DNA of 29,652 nucleotides from Acidobacteriota bacterium (GTDB lineage Bacteria > Acidobacteriota > Vicinamibacteria > Vicinamibacterales > UBA8438), in NCBI GenBank assembly GCA_011523485.1, contig WTGR01000812.1:1-29652 (forward strand), read 5' to 3'. The notes beneath the pieces are model-generated. The model made no database searches. It saw only the letters and a program-made list of their open reading frames with translations, and was not told the DNA's origin. Positions 13,479 to 21,746 of this stretch are shown here, piece after piece; within the stretch, counting starts at the first letter, position 1, and every line of letters begins with the position of its first letter. Both the position numbers and the translations under genes were made by a program.

Positions 13479-16212
13479 CCGCCGGTCGGCTGCCGCGCCG
13501 CCGGATCAGGCGGCCCGTCTGGCGGCGGTGGATCCGCGCCGCAACGTCGTGCTCGAAGCCTCGGCCGGCACCGGCAAGACCTCGGTGCTCGTTACCCGCT
13601 ATCTGAACCTGTTGCGCGCCGGCGTCGATCCCCTGCACGTGCTCGCGATCACCTTCACGCGGCAGGCCGCGGCCGAGATGCGCGAGCGGATCGTGGAGGA
13701 GCTGAAGCAGGACGCCGCGCGTTCGCGCGCCGGGGAGGCGCGCTGGCGCGAGCTGCGCGAGCGGCTCGGCGAGATCACGATCAGCACCATCGACGCCTTC
13801 TGCCTGTCTCTGTTGCGAGAGTTCCCGCTCGAGGCCGATCTCGACCCGGACTTCGCGGTAGCGGACGAGATGGAGATTCCCCACATCGTCCGGCAGGCGG
13901 TCGAGCGGACGCTGGTGGCCGGCAGCGCCGCCGCGCACGACGATCCCGACGTCGCCATGCTGCTCGCGCAGCTCGGACCATGGCGCGTGCGCCGGGCCGT
14001 GACCCACCTGCTGCAGCGGCGCACCGCGGTGTCGGCGGCCTTGAGGCGGGTCCTGCGGGGCGTGCCGCGGGACTCGACGGCGGCCGGCGCCTGCCGCGCC
14101 GCGGCGGCGAGCCTTGCGGATCGGATGGGCGGGATGCGCACCAGCTTGCGGCGGGTGCTGGATGACGGACCGCCCGAGAGCGGATCGTTCGCGGTGGTGG
14201 CCCGCGACCTGGCCGACCTCGACCGGCTCGCCGAGCGGGAGCCGGCGCGCATCCGGGCGGCGCTGGATCGGCTGCGGGCGTACTTCCTGACCCGCTCGGG
14301 CGCGCCGCGCAAGCGGTTCACCGATCCCCGCTCGCCGGGCGGCACGCCGCGCGGCCGCCGTTTCCGTGCGGCCGCGGCGGCGCTGGCGCCGGTCGTGCAC
14401 GACGTGCTGACCCGCTTCGATCGCGACGTGAACCTGGCGCTTGCGCGCGGCGTGCAGCGCCTCTTCCGCTTCGGCGTGGCCGAGTACCGCCGCGAGCTGG
14501 AGGCACGCGCGCTGCTCGACTTCTCCGACGTTCTCGAGCGCGCGGTCGACCTGCTGCGCAAGATGGACGAGTTCGCGCGTTCCCGCTATCGGCTCGAGTC
14601 GCGCTATCACCACGTGCTCGTCGACGAATTCCAGGACACGAGCCGCGTCCAGTGGGAGCTGGTCTCGCTGCTGGTGCAGTCGTGGGGCGAGGGCAGCGGA
14701 CTGGTGGACGACGCGCCCCTGCCGCCCAGCGTGTTCGTGGTCGGGGATCGCAAGCAGTCGATCTACCGTTTCCGGGACGCCGATGTCTCCGTGCTGGAGG
14801 ACGCGGGAGTCGCGGTCGCGGCGTTGCGGCCGGACGCGCCGGCGGGCCGGGTGCGCCAATGGATCTCGCACAGCTTTCGGGCCGTGCCCGACCTGCTCGT
14901 CTTCGTCAACGACCTCTTCGCGGCGATCGAGAAGGCGCCGGCCCGGCGCGACGCCTTCCGGTTCGACGAGCACGATCGCTTTCCGGTGACCGGGCCGCCG
15001 GACGCGGCGGGAGGCGGCGGTCCGGCGCTCGGGCTGGCGGTGGGCGAGAGCGTCGAGCGGTGCGCGGAACTGGTGGCCGGCGAGATCGCGCGTCTGCTCC
15101 GGGAAGGACAGGTCCGCGACCGCCGCACGGGTCTGCGCCGCCGCGCCGAACCGGGCGACATCGCGATCCTCTTCCGTTCGCGGCAGAGTCATGGCGAGTT
15201 CGAGCGGGCCCTCCACGGATGCGGGATCCAGACCTGCGTGTACAAGGGTCTCGGCTTCTTCGACGCCGAGGAGATAAAGGACCTGCGGGCACTGGTCCGG
15301 TACCTGGCGAACCCGTGGTCGGAGCTGCGGGCGGCGGCGCTGCTGCGCTCGCGGATCGTGGGCATCTCGGACCGGGCCCTCGCGCGGCTCGCCGGCGGAC
15401 TGTCCGACGCGCTGCTGGCTTCCGATGTCCCGCCGGCGGCGGCGGATCTGCGCGGTGACGATGCGGAGCTGCTGGCCCTGGCGCGCGAGACCGTTCCGCG
15501 ATGGGCAGCACTGGTCGACCGGGTGGCGCCGTCCGAGCTGCTCGACCTGGCCCTGGTCGAGTCGGCGTACGACGCGGAGCTCGGCGCCGGTCCCTCCGTG
15601 CAGGCGCGCGAGAACGTCAAGAAGTTCCGCGGGCTGGTCAGGCGCGTGCAGAACCGGGGCTACGCCACCATGGCCCGTGTCGCCGAGCATCTCGATCAAC
15701 TGCCGGGGGATGTGTCGAACGCCGTGGTCGATGCGTTCGATGCGGTCAACCTGATGACGGTGCACGCCGCCAAGGGGCTGGAGTTCCCGGTGGTGCTGCT
15801 GGTCGATCTCGGACGCGGCGCGGGCGCCGCAACGCCTCCGGTCCGGGTGACGGACCGGGGCGACACGGAGCCGTCCGTGTCCGTCTGGCCGTTTCGGACC
15901 GAGGCGGACGAGGACCAGCGCCTGGCCGAGCGAGAGGAGAGCAAGCGCCTGCTGTACGTGGGCGCCACACGCGCCCGGGACCGTCTCTATTTCTCGGCTG
16001 TCGCCGCCGGCGGCCGCGTCGAGCCCAACCGCGGCAGCCTGGGAGAAGTACTGCCCGCCACCTTCATCGCCGCCATGGAGCGGGCAGTGGCCGGAGTGCA
16101 ACCCGAGATCGACTGGACGGGAAAGACCGGGCGAAGCCACCGGCTCGCGGTCGTAGGCCCGGAACAGCCGCGGGACCGCGCGCCCGCCGGCGACCGGAGC
16201 GCCGCGTCGTGA
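13462..16212 (+). CDS. AddA/UvrD-like helicase subunit without a nuclease domain
   Basis: This 916-residue superfamily 1A helicase has the motifs in order: DQAARL Q-motif, EASAGTGKTSVL (Walker A, 33-42), ITFTRQAAAEMRERI, STIDAFCLSLLR, VDEFQDTSR (near 388), VGDRKQSIYRFR (near 427), VHAAKGLEFPVV (near 767) and YVGATRARDRLYFSA (near 831). It should be an ATP-driven 3'-5' translocase that unwinds DNA ends. AddA proteins are usually about 1,100-1,250 residues with a C-terminal nuclease; here the protein stops soon after motif VI in a low-complexity tail and has no PD-(D/E)XK motif. The enzyme would thus have one motor and one nuclease, on different subunits. The ATG at 13462 overlaps the AddB-like gene. 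Confidence 0.88.
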   Translation: MSRTLDRRSAAAPPDQAARLAAVDPRRNVVLEASAGTGKTSVLVTRYLNLLRAGVDPLHVLAITFTRQAAAEMRERIVEELKQDAARSRAGEARWRELRERLGEITISTIDAFCLSLLREFPLEADLDPDFAVADEMEIPHIVRQAVERTLVAGSAAAHDDPDVAMLLAQLGPWRVRRAVTHLLQRRTAVSAALRRVLRGVPRDSTAAGACRAAAASLADRMGGMRTSLRRVLDDGPPESGSFAVVARDLADLDRLAEREPARIRAALDRLRAYFLTRSGAPRKRFTDPRSPGGTPRGRRFRAAAAALAPVVHDVLTRFDRDVNLALARGVQRLFRFGVAEYRRELEARALLDFSDVLERAVDLLRKMDEFARSRYRLESRYHHVLVDEFQDTSRVQWELVSLLVQSWGEGSGLVDDAPLPPSVFVVGDRKQSIYRFRDADVSVLEDAGVAVAALRPDAPAGRVRQWISHSFRAVPDLLVFVNDLFAAIEKAPARRDAFRFDEHDRFPVTGPPDAAGGGGPALGLAVGESVERCAELVAGEIARLLREGQVRDRRTGLRRRAEPGDIAILFRSRQSHGEFERALHGCGIQTCVYKGLGFFDAEEIKDLRALVRYLANPWSELRAAALLRSRIVGISDRALARLAGGLSDALLASDVPPAAADLRGDDAELLALARETVPRWAALVDRVAPSELLDLALVESAYDAELGAGPSVQARENVKKFRGLVRRVQNRGYATMARVAEHLDQLPGDVSNAVVDAFDAVNLMTVHAAKGLEFPVVLLVDLGRGAGAATPPVRVTDRGDTEPSVSVWPFRTEADEDQRLAEREESKRLLYVGATRARDRLYFSAVAAGGRVEPNRGSLGEVLPATFIAAMERAVAGVQPEIDWTGKTGRSHRLAVVGPEQPRDRAPAGDRSAAS

Positions 16213-16271
16213 CCGATCGCCCCGGCCGTGGCGCAACGGCGCGCGAGGCCGCCGGGACGGTCCGGACCGGT

Positions 16272-16457
16272 TCAGGACAGCAGCAGCCGCGGGTCCGCGG
16301 TGAAGCGCTCGATCCACTGCTGCGCATTCGCCTCGGCTTCCTGCTGCGTCTGTCCGGGAAGGATGACCGCGCCGGCCGGCCTGGACTCGCCCGGCGCGAC
16401 GGCCCAGGCCACCCAGTGGCCCGCGCGCGGTTCGCTGTGGATCGTGTAGTCGCTCAT
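16272..16457 (-). CDS. Small HicB-like protein flanking the AddAB-like operon (second of two)
   Basis: This 61-residue protein is MSDYTIHSEPRAGHWVAWAV, then a loop, then GQTQQEAEANAQQWIERF. Its spacing of Y-x-I, P, G, P, G-x-T, A and W matches the protein at 10068-10289 without gaps, so the two are probably distant paralogues. It is convergent with the AddA-like gene (gap of 59 bp). A minus-strand promoter TTGTCA-N16-TACGAT (16481-16508) lies upstream, sharing its -35 box with the divergent DnaJ-like gene. No toxin partner is visible, and the function is unknown. Confidence 0.7.
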   Translation of the reverse strand: MSDYTIHSEPRAGHWVAWAVAPGESRPAGAVILPGQTQQEAEANAQQWIERFTADPRLLLS

Positions 16458-16480
16458 GGGCTGGTGTGCTCCCGCGGCAG

Positions 16481-16508
16481 ATCGTAACACCACTTCCCGC
16501 CTTGACAA
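16481..16508 (-). promoter_or_regulatory. Promoter of the second small HicB-like gene
   Basis: Minus-strand TTGTCA (16503-16508) and TACGAT (16481-16486) are 16 bp apart, 23 nt before the ATG. The -35 overlaps by five bases the plus-strand TTGACA of the divergent gene. Confidence 0.5.
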
Positions 16509-16531
16509 CGTTCGGAAGCGACTCCTATCGT
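16502..16531 (+). promoter_or_regulatory. Promoter of the DnaJ-like gene
   Basis: A perfect TTGACA (16502-16507) is followed after 18 bp by TATCGT (16526-16531). The GTG start lies 7 nt after the -10, consistent with a leaderless message. Confidence 0.6.
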
Positions 16532-16538
16532 ACGGTGC

Positions 16539-17147
16539 GTGTCCGTCGAACCGACCCCGGGACCCTTCCGTGACGCCGGCGGCGCAGGGGTTCGTCGAGC
16601 CTACTGGGCCCTGGCCCGCCGCCTGCACGACGAGCTGTCGGCGCACGCCCCCGAAGCGCTGGCGCGGATGATCGAAGGTCCGCCCGCGTCACCCGCCGGC
16701 AACCCCGGGTCGAGCGGCGACGGGTCGTCGCGCCGGCGGCCCCGAAGCGGTCGCTCGACGTCCGTGCTCGCCGACGAGGTCGCCATCGATTTTCCGTCGA
16801 TGGCCCCGATCGTGGCGCGCATGCGGGCCGCTTTCTTCGCCGAGGCCGGCGAACGGGGCGTGGCGACCCGGCGCGCCGAGGTGGAGCTGACGGCGCAGCA
16901 GGCCGACCGCGGTGTGCGCGTGCCTCTCGATCTCACCGTGCCGCACACCTGCCCGGCCTGCGGCGGCCGCGGCGAGTCGTGGACGGATCGGTGCGGCCTG
17001 TGCGACGGCAGCGGCGCCGGATTCCTGTCCCATCGGCTGCATTTCCGGGTGCCGCCCGGCGTGCGGCACGGCACCCGCCTGCGGTACTCGGTCACGCCGC
17101 CGCACGCTTTCGAGACCCACATCGAGGTCCGCATCGCGGTGCAGTGA
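16539..17147 (+). CDS. DnaJ-like zinc-finger/substrate-domain protein lacking a J domain
   Basis: This 202-residue protein has an N-terminal helical part, a low-complexity Ser/Arg/Pro linker (about 47-75) and then CPACGGRGESWTDRCGLCDG, two CxxCxG-type half-fingers like half of a DnaJ zinc domain. HRLHFRVPPGVRHGTRLRYSV follows, matching the start of the DnaJ C-terminal peptide-binding fold. No J domain with HPD is present. It may hold or deliver unfolded proteins without calling on DnaK, or work with a separate partner; this is inference. The GTG start is chosen from the promoter spacing and reading frame. The mrp gene follows 61 nt downstream. Confidence 0.72.
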   Translation: MSVEPTPGPFRDAGGAGVRRAYWALARRLHDELSAHAPEALARMIEGPPASPAGNPGSSGDGSSRRRPRSGRSTSVLADEVAIDFPSMAPIVARMRAAFFAEAGERGVATRRAEVELTAQQADRGVRVPLDLTVPHTCPACGGRGESWTDRCGLCDGSGAGFLSHRLHFRVPPGVRHGTRLRYSVTPPHAFETHIEVRIAVQ

Positions 17148-17171
17148 CCGTCCGCGCCGGCGCCGGTACGG

Positions 17172-17200
17172 TTGTCTGGCGGAGACCGAGCCGCTAAGCT
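17172..17200 (+). promoter_or_regulatory. Promoter of mrp
   Basis: TTGTCT (17172-17177) and TAAGCT (17195-17200) are 17 bp apart, and the mrp ATG follows 8 nt later. This again suggests a leaderless transcript. Confidence 0.5.
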
Positions 17201-17208
17201 TGCAGGTC

Positions 17209-18324
17209 ATGTCTGCCGTTTCGGAAGCTGCCGTTCTGAATGCCCTCAAGGCCGTCGTCGACCCCGACCTGGGGCGGGACATCGTCGGTCTCGGGTTCGT
17301 CAAGAACCTGACCATCGACGGGACCCGGGTCGCGTTCGCGATCGAGCTCACCACGCCCGCCTGCCCGGTCAAGGACCAGATGCGGGAGCAGGCGCGGGCG
17401 GCGGTGTCCGCGCTCGGCGGCGTCGACGCCGTCGACATCGAGATGACCGCGAGCGTCCGGTCGGCCCTGCCGGATGCCGGGCAGGCCCCGATTCCAGGCA
17501 TCCGGAACATCATCGCCGTCGGCGCGGGGAAGGGGGGCGTCGGCAAGACGACCGTGTCGGTGAACCTGGCGGTGGCGCTCGCCCGCTACGGGGGGCGCGT
17601 GGGGATCATCGACGGGGACGTCTACGGCCCGAACGTCCCCATCATGCTCGGCCTCGACGCGCGGCTCGAGTCGGACGGCCGCAAGATCGTGCCGGCGGAG
17701 AAGCACGGGATCCGGGTCGTGTCGATGGGCTTCCTCACCGACGCGGCGGCGCCCATCATCTGGCGCGGCCCGATGCTGCACGGCGTCGTCCGGCAGTTCT
17801 TTCAGGACGTCAAGTGGGACGAGCTCGACTATCTCGTCGTCGACATGCCCCCGGGCACGGGCGACGTCGCCCTCAGCCTCAGCCAGACGGTACCGGTCAC
17901 CGGCGCCGTGGTGGTGACGACCCCGCAGGCCGTCTCGCTGTCCGACAGCCGGCGCGCGGTCGGCATGTACCGGAAGCTCAACGTCCCGACGCTCGGGATC
18001 GTCGAGAACATGAGCTACTACGCCTGCTCGGGCTGCGGGCAGGAGAGCGACCTGTTCGGGCGCGGCGGCGGCGAGCGCGTCGCCGAGGAGCTCGGCGTGC
18101 CCTTCCTCGGCCAGATTCCGCTCTATGCGCCGATCCGCGTCGGCGGCGACACCGGGGCGCCAATCGTGACCGCCGAGCCCGAGTCCCCGGCGGGCCGGGC
18201 GTTCCTGCGCATCGCCGAGCGCGCCGCCGCGCAGATCTCGATCCAGAGCTTCCAGCCGCCGCAGCCGGCTGCGCCGGCGCCGCCGCCGGCCATGGCCGCG
18301 GGACCGAGCCCGGTACGGGGCTGA
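17209..18324 (+). CDS. mrp: Mrp/ApbC-type Fe-S cluster carrier ATPase
   Basis: This 371-residue protein has an N-terminal MIP18/DUF59 domain (about 1-85, with VVDPDLGRDIVGLGFVKNL and TTPACPVKDQM) followed by a ParA-like P-loop ATPase. VGAGKGGVGKTTVSVNLA is the deviant Walker A, DGDVYGPNVPIMLG follows, and VDMPPGTGDVALSLSQ is the Walker B region. YYACSGCGQES carries the CxxC that binds a bridging [4Fe-4S] cluster between two subunits. It transfers clusters to apo-proteins in the cytoplasm. The tail after residue 345 is Pro/Ala-rich and disordered. The ATG at 17209 begins the DUF59 domain directly. Confidence 0.94.
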   Translation: MSAVSEAAVLNALKAVVDPDLGRDIVGLGFVKNLTIDGTRVAFAIELTTPACPVKDQMREQARAAVSALGGVDAVDIEMTASVRSALPDAGQAPIPGIRNIIAVGAGKGGVGKTTVSVNLAVALARYGGRVGIIDGDVYGPNVPIMLGLDARLESDGRKIVPAEKHGIRVVSMGFLTDAAAPIIWRGPMLHGVVRQFFQDVKWDELDYLVVDMPPGTGDVALSLSQTVPVTGAVVVTTPQAVSLSDSRRAVGMYRKLNVPTLGIVENMSYYACSGCGQESDLFGRGGGERVAEELGVPFLGQIPLYAPIRVGGDTGAPIVTAEPESPAGRAFLRIAERAAAQISIQSFQPPQPAAPAPPPAMAAGPSPVRG

Positions 18325-18340
18325 TCCGCGCCGCCGGTCG

Positions 18341-18955
18341 TCAGCGGCGGGGTTGCTGCGCCTCCCCGGTCATCGGAACGAAGCGGACCGGGAGCACGGC
18401 CTCCGTCGTCGAGCCGCCCGCCGTCCTCGTCACGATCAGGATCTCCTGGGTGAAGCGGCCGACCGGAATGACCAGCCTGGCGCCGACCGCGAGCTGCTCG
18501 ACCAGCGCCGGCGGGACGTGGTCGGGGGCGGCGGCGACGACGATGGCGTCGAAGGGCGCCTCTTCCGGCCACCCGCGGTAGCCGTCGCCGGTCCGCACCT
18601 CCACGTTGTCGTAGCCGAGGTCGGCCAGCAACCGGCGCGACCGGTCGGCGAGCTCCGGGACGATCTCGATCGAGTAGACCCGGCTCACGATCTCCGCCAG
18701 CACGGCGGCCTGGTAGCCGGAGCCGGTGCCGATGTCGAGCACCTTCGCGTCGGGGGGCAGCGCGGCCGCCTCGGTCATGTAGGCGACGACGTAGGGTTGC
18801 GAGATCGTCTGGTCGTAGCCGATGGGCAGCGGCGTGTCCTCGTAGGCGCGTGGCGCGAGGGCCTCCGGGACGAAGCGGTGCCGCGGAACCGCGGCCAGCG
18901 CATCGAGCACGGCGGGCGCGGAGATTCCGCGTGCCTGAATCTGCCTTTCCACCAT
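18341..18955 (-). CDS. pcm: Protein-L-isoaspartate O-methyltransferase
   Basis: From the ATG at 18955 the protein is 204 residues: MVERQIQARGISAPAVLDAL, VPRHRFVPEALAPRAYEDTP, PIGYDQTISQPYVVAYMTEA, the SAM motif KVLDIGTGSGYQAAVLAEIV, YSIEIVPELADRSRRLL and NVEVRTGDGYRGWPEEAPFD. It methylates isoaspartyl residues of damaged proteins so that they can be repaired. The open frame extends upstream through a hydrophobic, lipoprotein-like stretch (RVLLACAGAVLGCALG) to near 19080 without an ATG; a GTG at 19048 is the only usual start there. The longer form would be exported or lipid-anchored, so the true start is uncertain. It is divergent from the deacetylase gene. Confidence 0.88.
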   Translation of the reverse strand: MVERQIQARGISAPAVLDALAAVPRHRFVPEALAPRAYEDTPLPIGYDQTISQPYVVAYMTEAAALPPDAKVLDIGTGSGYQAAVLAEIVSRVYSIEIVPELADRSRRLLADLGYDNVEVRTGDGYRGWPEEAPFDAIVVAAAPDHVPPALVEQLAVGARLVIPVGRFTQEILIVTRTAGGSTTEAVLPVRFVPMTGEAQQPRR

Positions 18956-19090
18956 CTGCTGCCGCTCCCCGGACCGCCCGTCTTGACGCGAGGACCGTTC
19001 TTCGGCCACGCTGGCGGACTCGACCGGCCCGAGTGCGCACCCGAGCACCGCACCGGCGCAGGCGAGCAGGACCCGCCATCCACCGAGACG

Positions 19091-19801
19091 ATGTTCTGGC
19101 TGTTGATCGCCGCCGGCTTCGGTCTGCTGTCGCTCGCCCACGTCGCACCCTTTCCGTTTCTGCTCGACGCCGTCGCCCCGGCCCCCGCCATCTGGAGCAT
19201 ACCGGACCCGGACGGGCCGCCGGTCGTCTACCTGACCTTCGACGACGGGCCGAATCCAACCGCGACGCCGCTGCTGCTCGACGTGCTCGCCGCGCAGGGA
19301 GCGCACGCGACCTTCTTCCTGATCGACAGGCATCTCACCGAGCGCACGGCGCCGATCGTCCGGCGCATGTTCGAGGAAGGACATGCCGTCGCCCTCCATA
19401 CGCATACGCGCCACTGGATGGTGCTGCCGCCCGACGAGGTGGCGCGCCGTCTGCAGGCCGCGGCGGCGCGGATCGAGCGCCTGGCCGGCAGCGCGCCCTG
19501 CCGCGCCTTCCGCCCCCACGCGGGGTTCCGGAGCGGGCGGATGTACGAGGGGCTGGCCCGGGCCGGCTACTCGCTCGTCGGGTGGGGCTGGAGCCTGTGG
19601 GACTTCAACTGGTACCGCCGGCCCGATCCGAGCGGCCTCGCCGACCGGCTCGCCGCCCGCATCTCGGGCGGCGACATCGTCGTCATGCACGACGGTCACC
19701 ATGAGAATCCCGAGGCCGACCGGCAGTACGCCGTCGACGCGACGGCGCTGCTGATTCCGAAGCTGCGCGCCCGCGGGTTCGTGTTCGGGACCATCTGCTA
19801 G
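19091..19801 (+). CDS. Polysaccharide deacetylase (NodB domain), membrane-anchored
   Basis: This 236-residue protein opens with a hydrophobic helix (MFWLLIAAGFGLLSLAHVAP), probably an anchor or uncleaved signal. The NodB motifs follow: YLTFDDGPNPTATPLLLDVL (catalytic Asp), HAVALHTHTRHWM (metal-binding His pair), FRPHAGFRSGRM, GWGWSLWDFNW and DIVVMHDGHH. It should remove acetyl groups from a cell-wall or surface polysaccharide outside the cytoplasm. Its TAG stop and the TAG of the convergent M61 gene share the palindrome CTAG at 19798-19801. Confidence 0.9.
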   Translation: MFWLLIAAGFGLLSLAHVAPFPFLLDAVAPAPAIWSIPDPDGPPVVYLTFDDGPNPTATPLLLDVLAAQGAHATFFLIDRHLTERTAPIVRRMFEEGHAVALHTHTRHWMVLPPDEVARRLQAAAARIERLAGSAPCRAFRPHAGFRSGRMYEGLARAGYSLVGWGWSLWDFNWYRRPDPSGLADRLAARISGGDIVVMHDGHHENPEADRQYAVDATALLIPKLRARGFVFGTIC

Positions 19802-21645
19802 CGAATCCGGCCGGGGTCGAGCCAGGCGTCGAGCCGGTCCTTCTGCGCCGGGGAGGGCGACTCCACCGGCCGCAGCCGCCAGCCCGCCGGCGGGGCTTCG
19901 CCGAAGCGGGCGTCGAGGCGCGCGAGGCGCTCCCGCCGGGCGATCAGGACGGTGACCGCGTCTCCCGCCCGATAGAGGTCGAGGCGCTGTCTCCACGCCT
20001 CCGGTCCGACCCGGTAGTCGCCGATCGCGAGGATCTCGTCGCCGACGTTGAATCCCGCCTCGTAACCCGGTGTGCCGCGGCGCACGCCGGCGACGAGCAG
20101 CCGTCCGCGGTCGGCGCGCGTGTCCAGGCCGAGCCAGGCCGGCGCCGGCGCATCCCCGCCTTCGCGGGCGTCGGAAGCGAACTCCAGGCCGTACCAGGCG
20201 AGGGCCGGCCCGTAGTCGAGCTCGTCCGTCGAGCGGACCGCCCGATCGAACCAGTCGCCCAGATCGATGCCGGCAACCTCGGACGCCACCGCCTCGAACT
20301 CGCCGGGCCGGAACCCGTGCTCGCCCGAGTAGAGGCCGTAGGCGGCCTTCAGCACGTCGTCCAGGCTCCGCCGGCCGCCGGTCGCCTCCCGCACCCGGGC
20401 GTCGAGCAGGAAGCCGATGACGGCCCCCTTCGTGTAGTAGCTGATCGTGGTGTTCGGACTGTTCTCGTTGGGCCGGTAGTACTTGATCCAGGCGTCGTAC
20501 GAGGCATCGGCGACCGGTTGCACCAGCCGGCCGGGCGTCGTCTGCAGCGCTTCGATCTGCCCGGACAGCGCCTCGAGGAACTCCTCTCGGGTGGAGATTC
20601 CCGCCCGGTGGACGGCGAGCGGGCCGTAGTAAGAGGTCAGCCCCTCCACCATCCAGAGGGCGGGAGTGAACGCTTCGCGCTCGTAGTCGAAGGGGCCGAG
20701 GGCGGCCGGCCGCAGTTGCTTGACGTTCCAGGCGTGGAACAGCTCGTGACTGACCGTCCCCAGCCAGCGCAGGTACCGGCGGCGGTCGCGGCTGGTCCAG
20801 CGGCTGGTCATCAGCAGGGTCGAGTCCTTGTGCTCGAGCCCGCCGCCCGCCTCGACGAGCATGTTCAGGAAGAGGTACCGCTCGTAGGGGAAGAAGCCCC
20901 AGGTGCGGCGCTGCTCGCGCACGATGCGCTCGACGTCGGCGGCCGAGGTCGGACCGTCCCAGACGCCGCCCTCGCCGATGTTGACCAGGGCATGGGGCGT
21001 GCCGTCCACGGTGAAGGGGTAGGTGGTCGGGTTGCCGGCGAGGATCGGCGCATCGACCAGCGTGTCGAAGTCCGCTGCCCGATAGCTGTGCGGGCGGCCG
21101 CCCGGCGCCGGCGGCAGCGCCGTCACGCTCTCGCTCCACGCCGGCGGCAGCTCGATGCGGACGTCGTGAGGTCGCGGCGCGGTCGCGACGGGAGTCAGGA
21201 ACGTCGGGGCGCCGTTGAGCATCGCGAAGTCCGCCTCGATCCAGTTCGTGCGGACGCTCATCTCGCGGCAGTAGATCCGGTAGGTCACCGTGACCCGGTC
21301 CGCCCCGCCCGTCTCGATGCGCCAGCGGTTCTTGCTCGACTTGGCGACCGCGAGCGGTTCTCCCGCCGGCGTGGCGGCCCGCACCGCCTCGACGTGCCGG
21401 GCGTACTCGCGGATCAGATAGGAGCCGGGCGTCCATGCCGCCATCATCAGCTCGACGGCCCCGAGTCCGTCGGCCGGCACCTCCGCTTCGATCTCCGCGT
21501 AGTGGGTGGCCGGCGCCGGGAAGCGGACGGTGTACGAGACGGGCTCGAGCATCTGGGCGGACAGGCTGCTCCGCCCGGCAGAGAGCAGTACGACGATCAG
21601 GATCACGAACGCGAACAACCGTTGGCGGGAGCCTGCTCCTGGCAT
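19798..21645 (-). CDS. Secreted M61-family peptidase with C-terminal PDZ domain
   Basis: This 615-residue protein starts with a signal peptide (LFAFVILIVVLLSAGRSSLSAQ). An N-terminal beta domain (VSYTVRFPAPATHYAEIEAE, MMAAWTPGSYLIREYARHVE) is typical of glycyl aminopeptidases. The thermolysin-like catalytic part has GTVSHELFHAWNVKQLRP (HExxH near residue 300) and WMVEGLTSYYGPL with the third metal ligand Glu. A PDZ-like segment follows near 520-590 (GTPGYEAGFNVGDEILAIGD). It probably trims peptides with N-terminal Gly or Ala in the periplasm. The ATG at 21645 is supported by AAAGGAG 8 nt upstream and by the signal peptide. Confidence 0.92.
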   Translation of the reverse strand: MPGAGSRQRLFAFVILIVVLLSAGRSSLSAQMLEPVSYTVRFPAPATHYAEIEAEVPADGLGAVELMMAAWTPGSYLIREYARHVEAVRAATPAGEPLAVAKSSKNRWRIETGGADRVTVTYRIYCREMSVRTNWIEADFAMLNGAPTFLTPVATAPRPHDVRIELPPAWSESVTALPPAPGGRPHSYRAADFDTLVDAPILAGNPTTYPFTVDGTPHALVNIGEGGVWDGPTSAADVERIVREQRRTWGFFPYERYLFLNMLVEAGGGLEHKDSTLLMTSRWTSRDRRRYLRWLGTVSHELFHAWNVKQLRPAALGPFDYEREAFTPALWMVEGLTSYYGPLAVHRAGISTREEFLEALSGQIEALQTTPGRLVQPVADASYDAWIKYYRPNENSPNTTISYYTKGAVIGFLLDARVREATGGRRSLDDVLKAAYGLYSGEHGFRPGEFEAVASEVAGIDLGDWFDRAVRSTDELDYGPALAWYGLEFASDAREGGDAPAPAWLGLDTRADRGRLLVAGVRRGTPGYEAGFNVGDEILAIGDYRVGPEAWRQRLDLYRAGDAVTVLIARRERLARLDARFGEAPPAGWRLRPVESPSPAQKDRLDAWLDPGRIR

Positions 21646-21670
21646 CCGGGTTTCTCCTTTGCGAGCACTC

Positions 21671-21676
21671 ACTCTA
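21671..21676 (-). promoter_or_regulatory. -10-like hexamer for the M61 peptidase gene
   Basis: TAGAGT on the minus strand lies 25 nt before the ATG, upstream of the AAAGGAG ribosome site. The 101-bp gap to glucokinase has no other feature I can support. Confidence 0.35.
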
Positions 21677-21746
21677 CCACCGACGACCGGCTCTCCGGAC
21701 CGGACCCGGCGCCCGATCCGCCGCGCCGGTTCGCGCGCCGGGAGCC

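Noticed and set aside
13258..16317. Long minus-strand open frame (1,019 codons) opposite the AddA-like gene
   Set aside because: It is rich in Arg, Gly, Pro and His, has no recognisable domain, and covers a gene with all helicase motifs. High GC keeps the antisense frame open.
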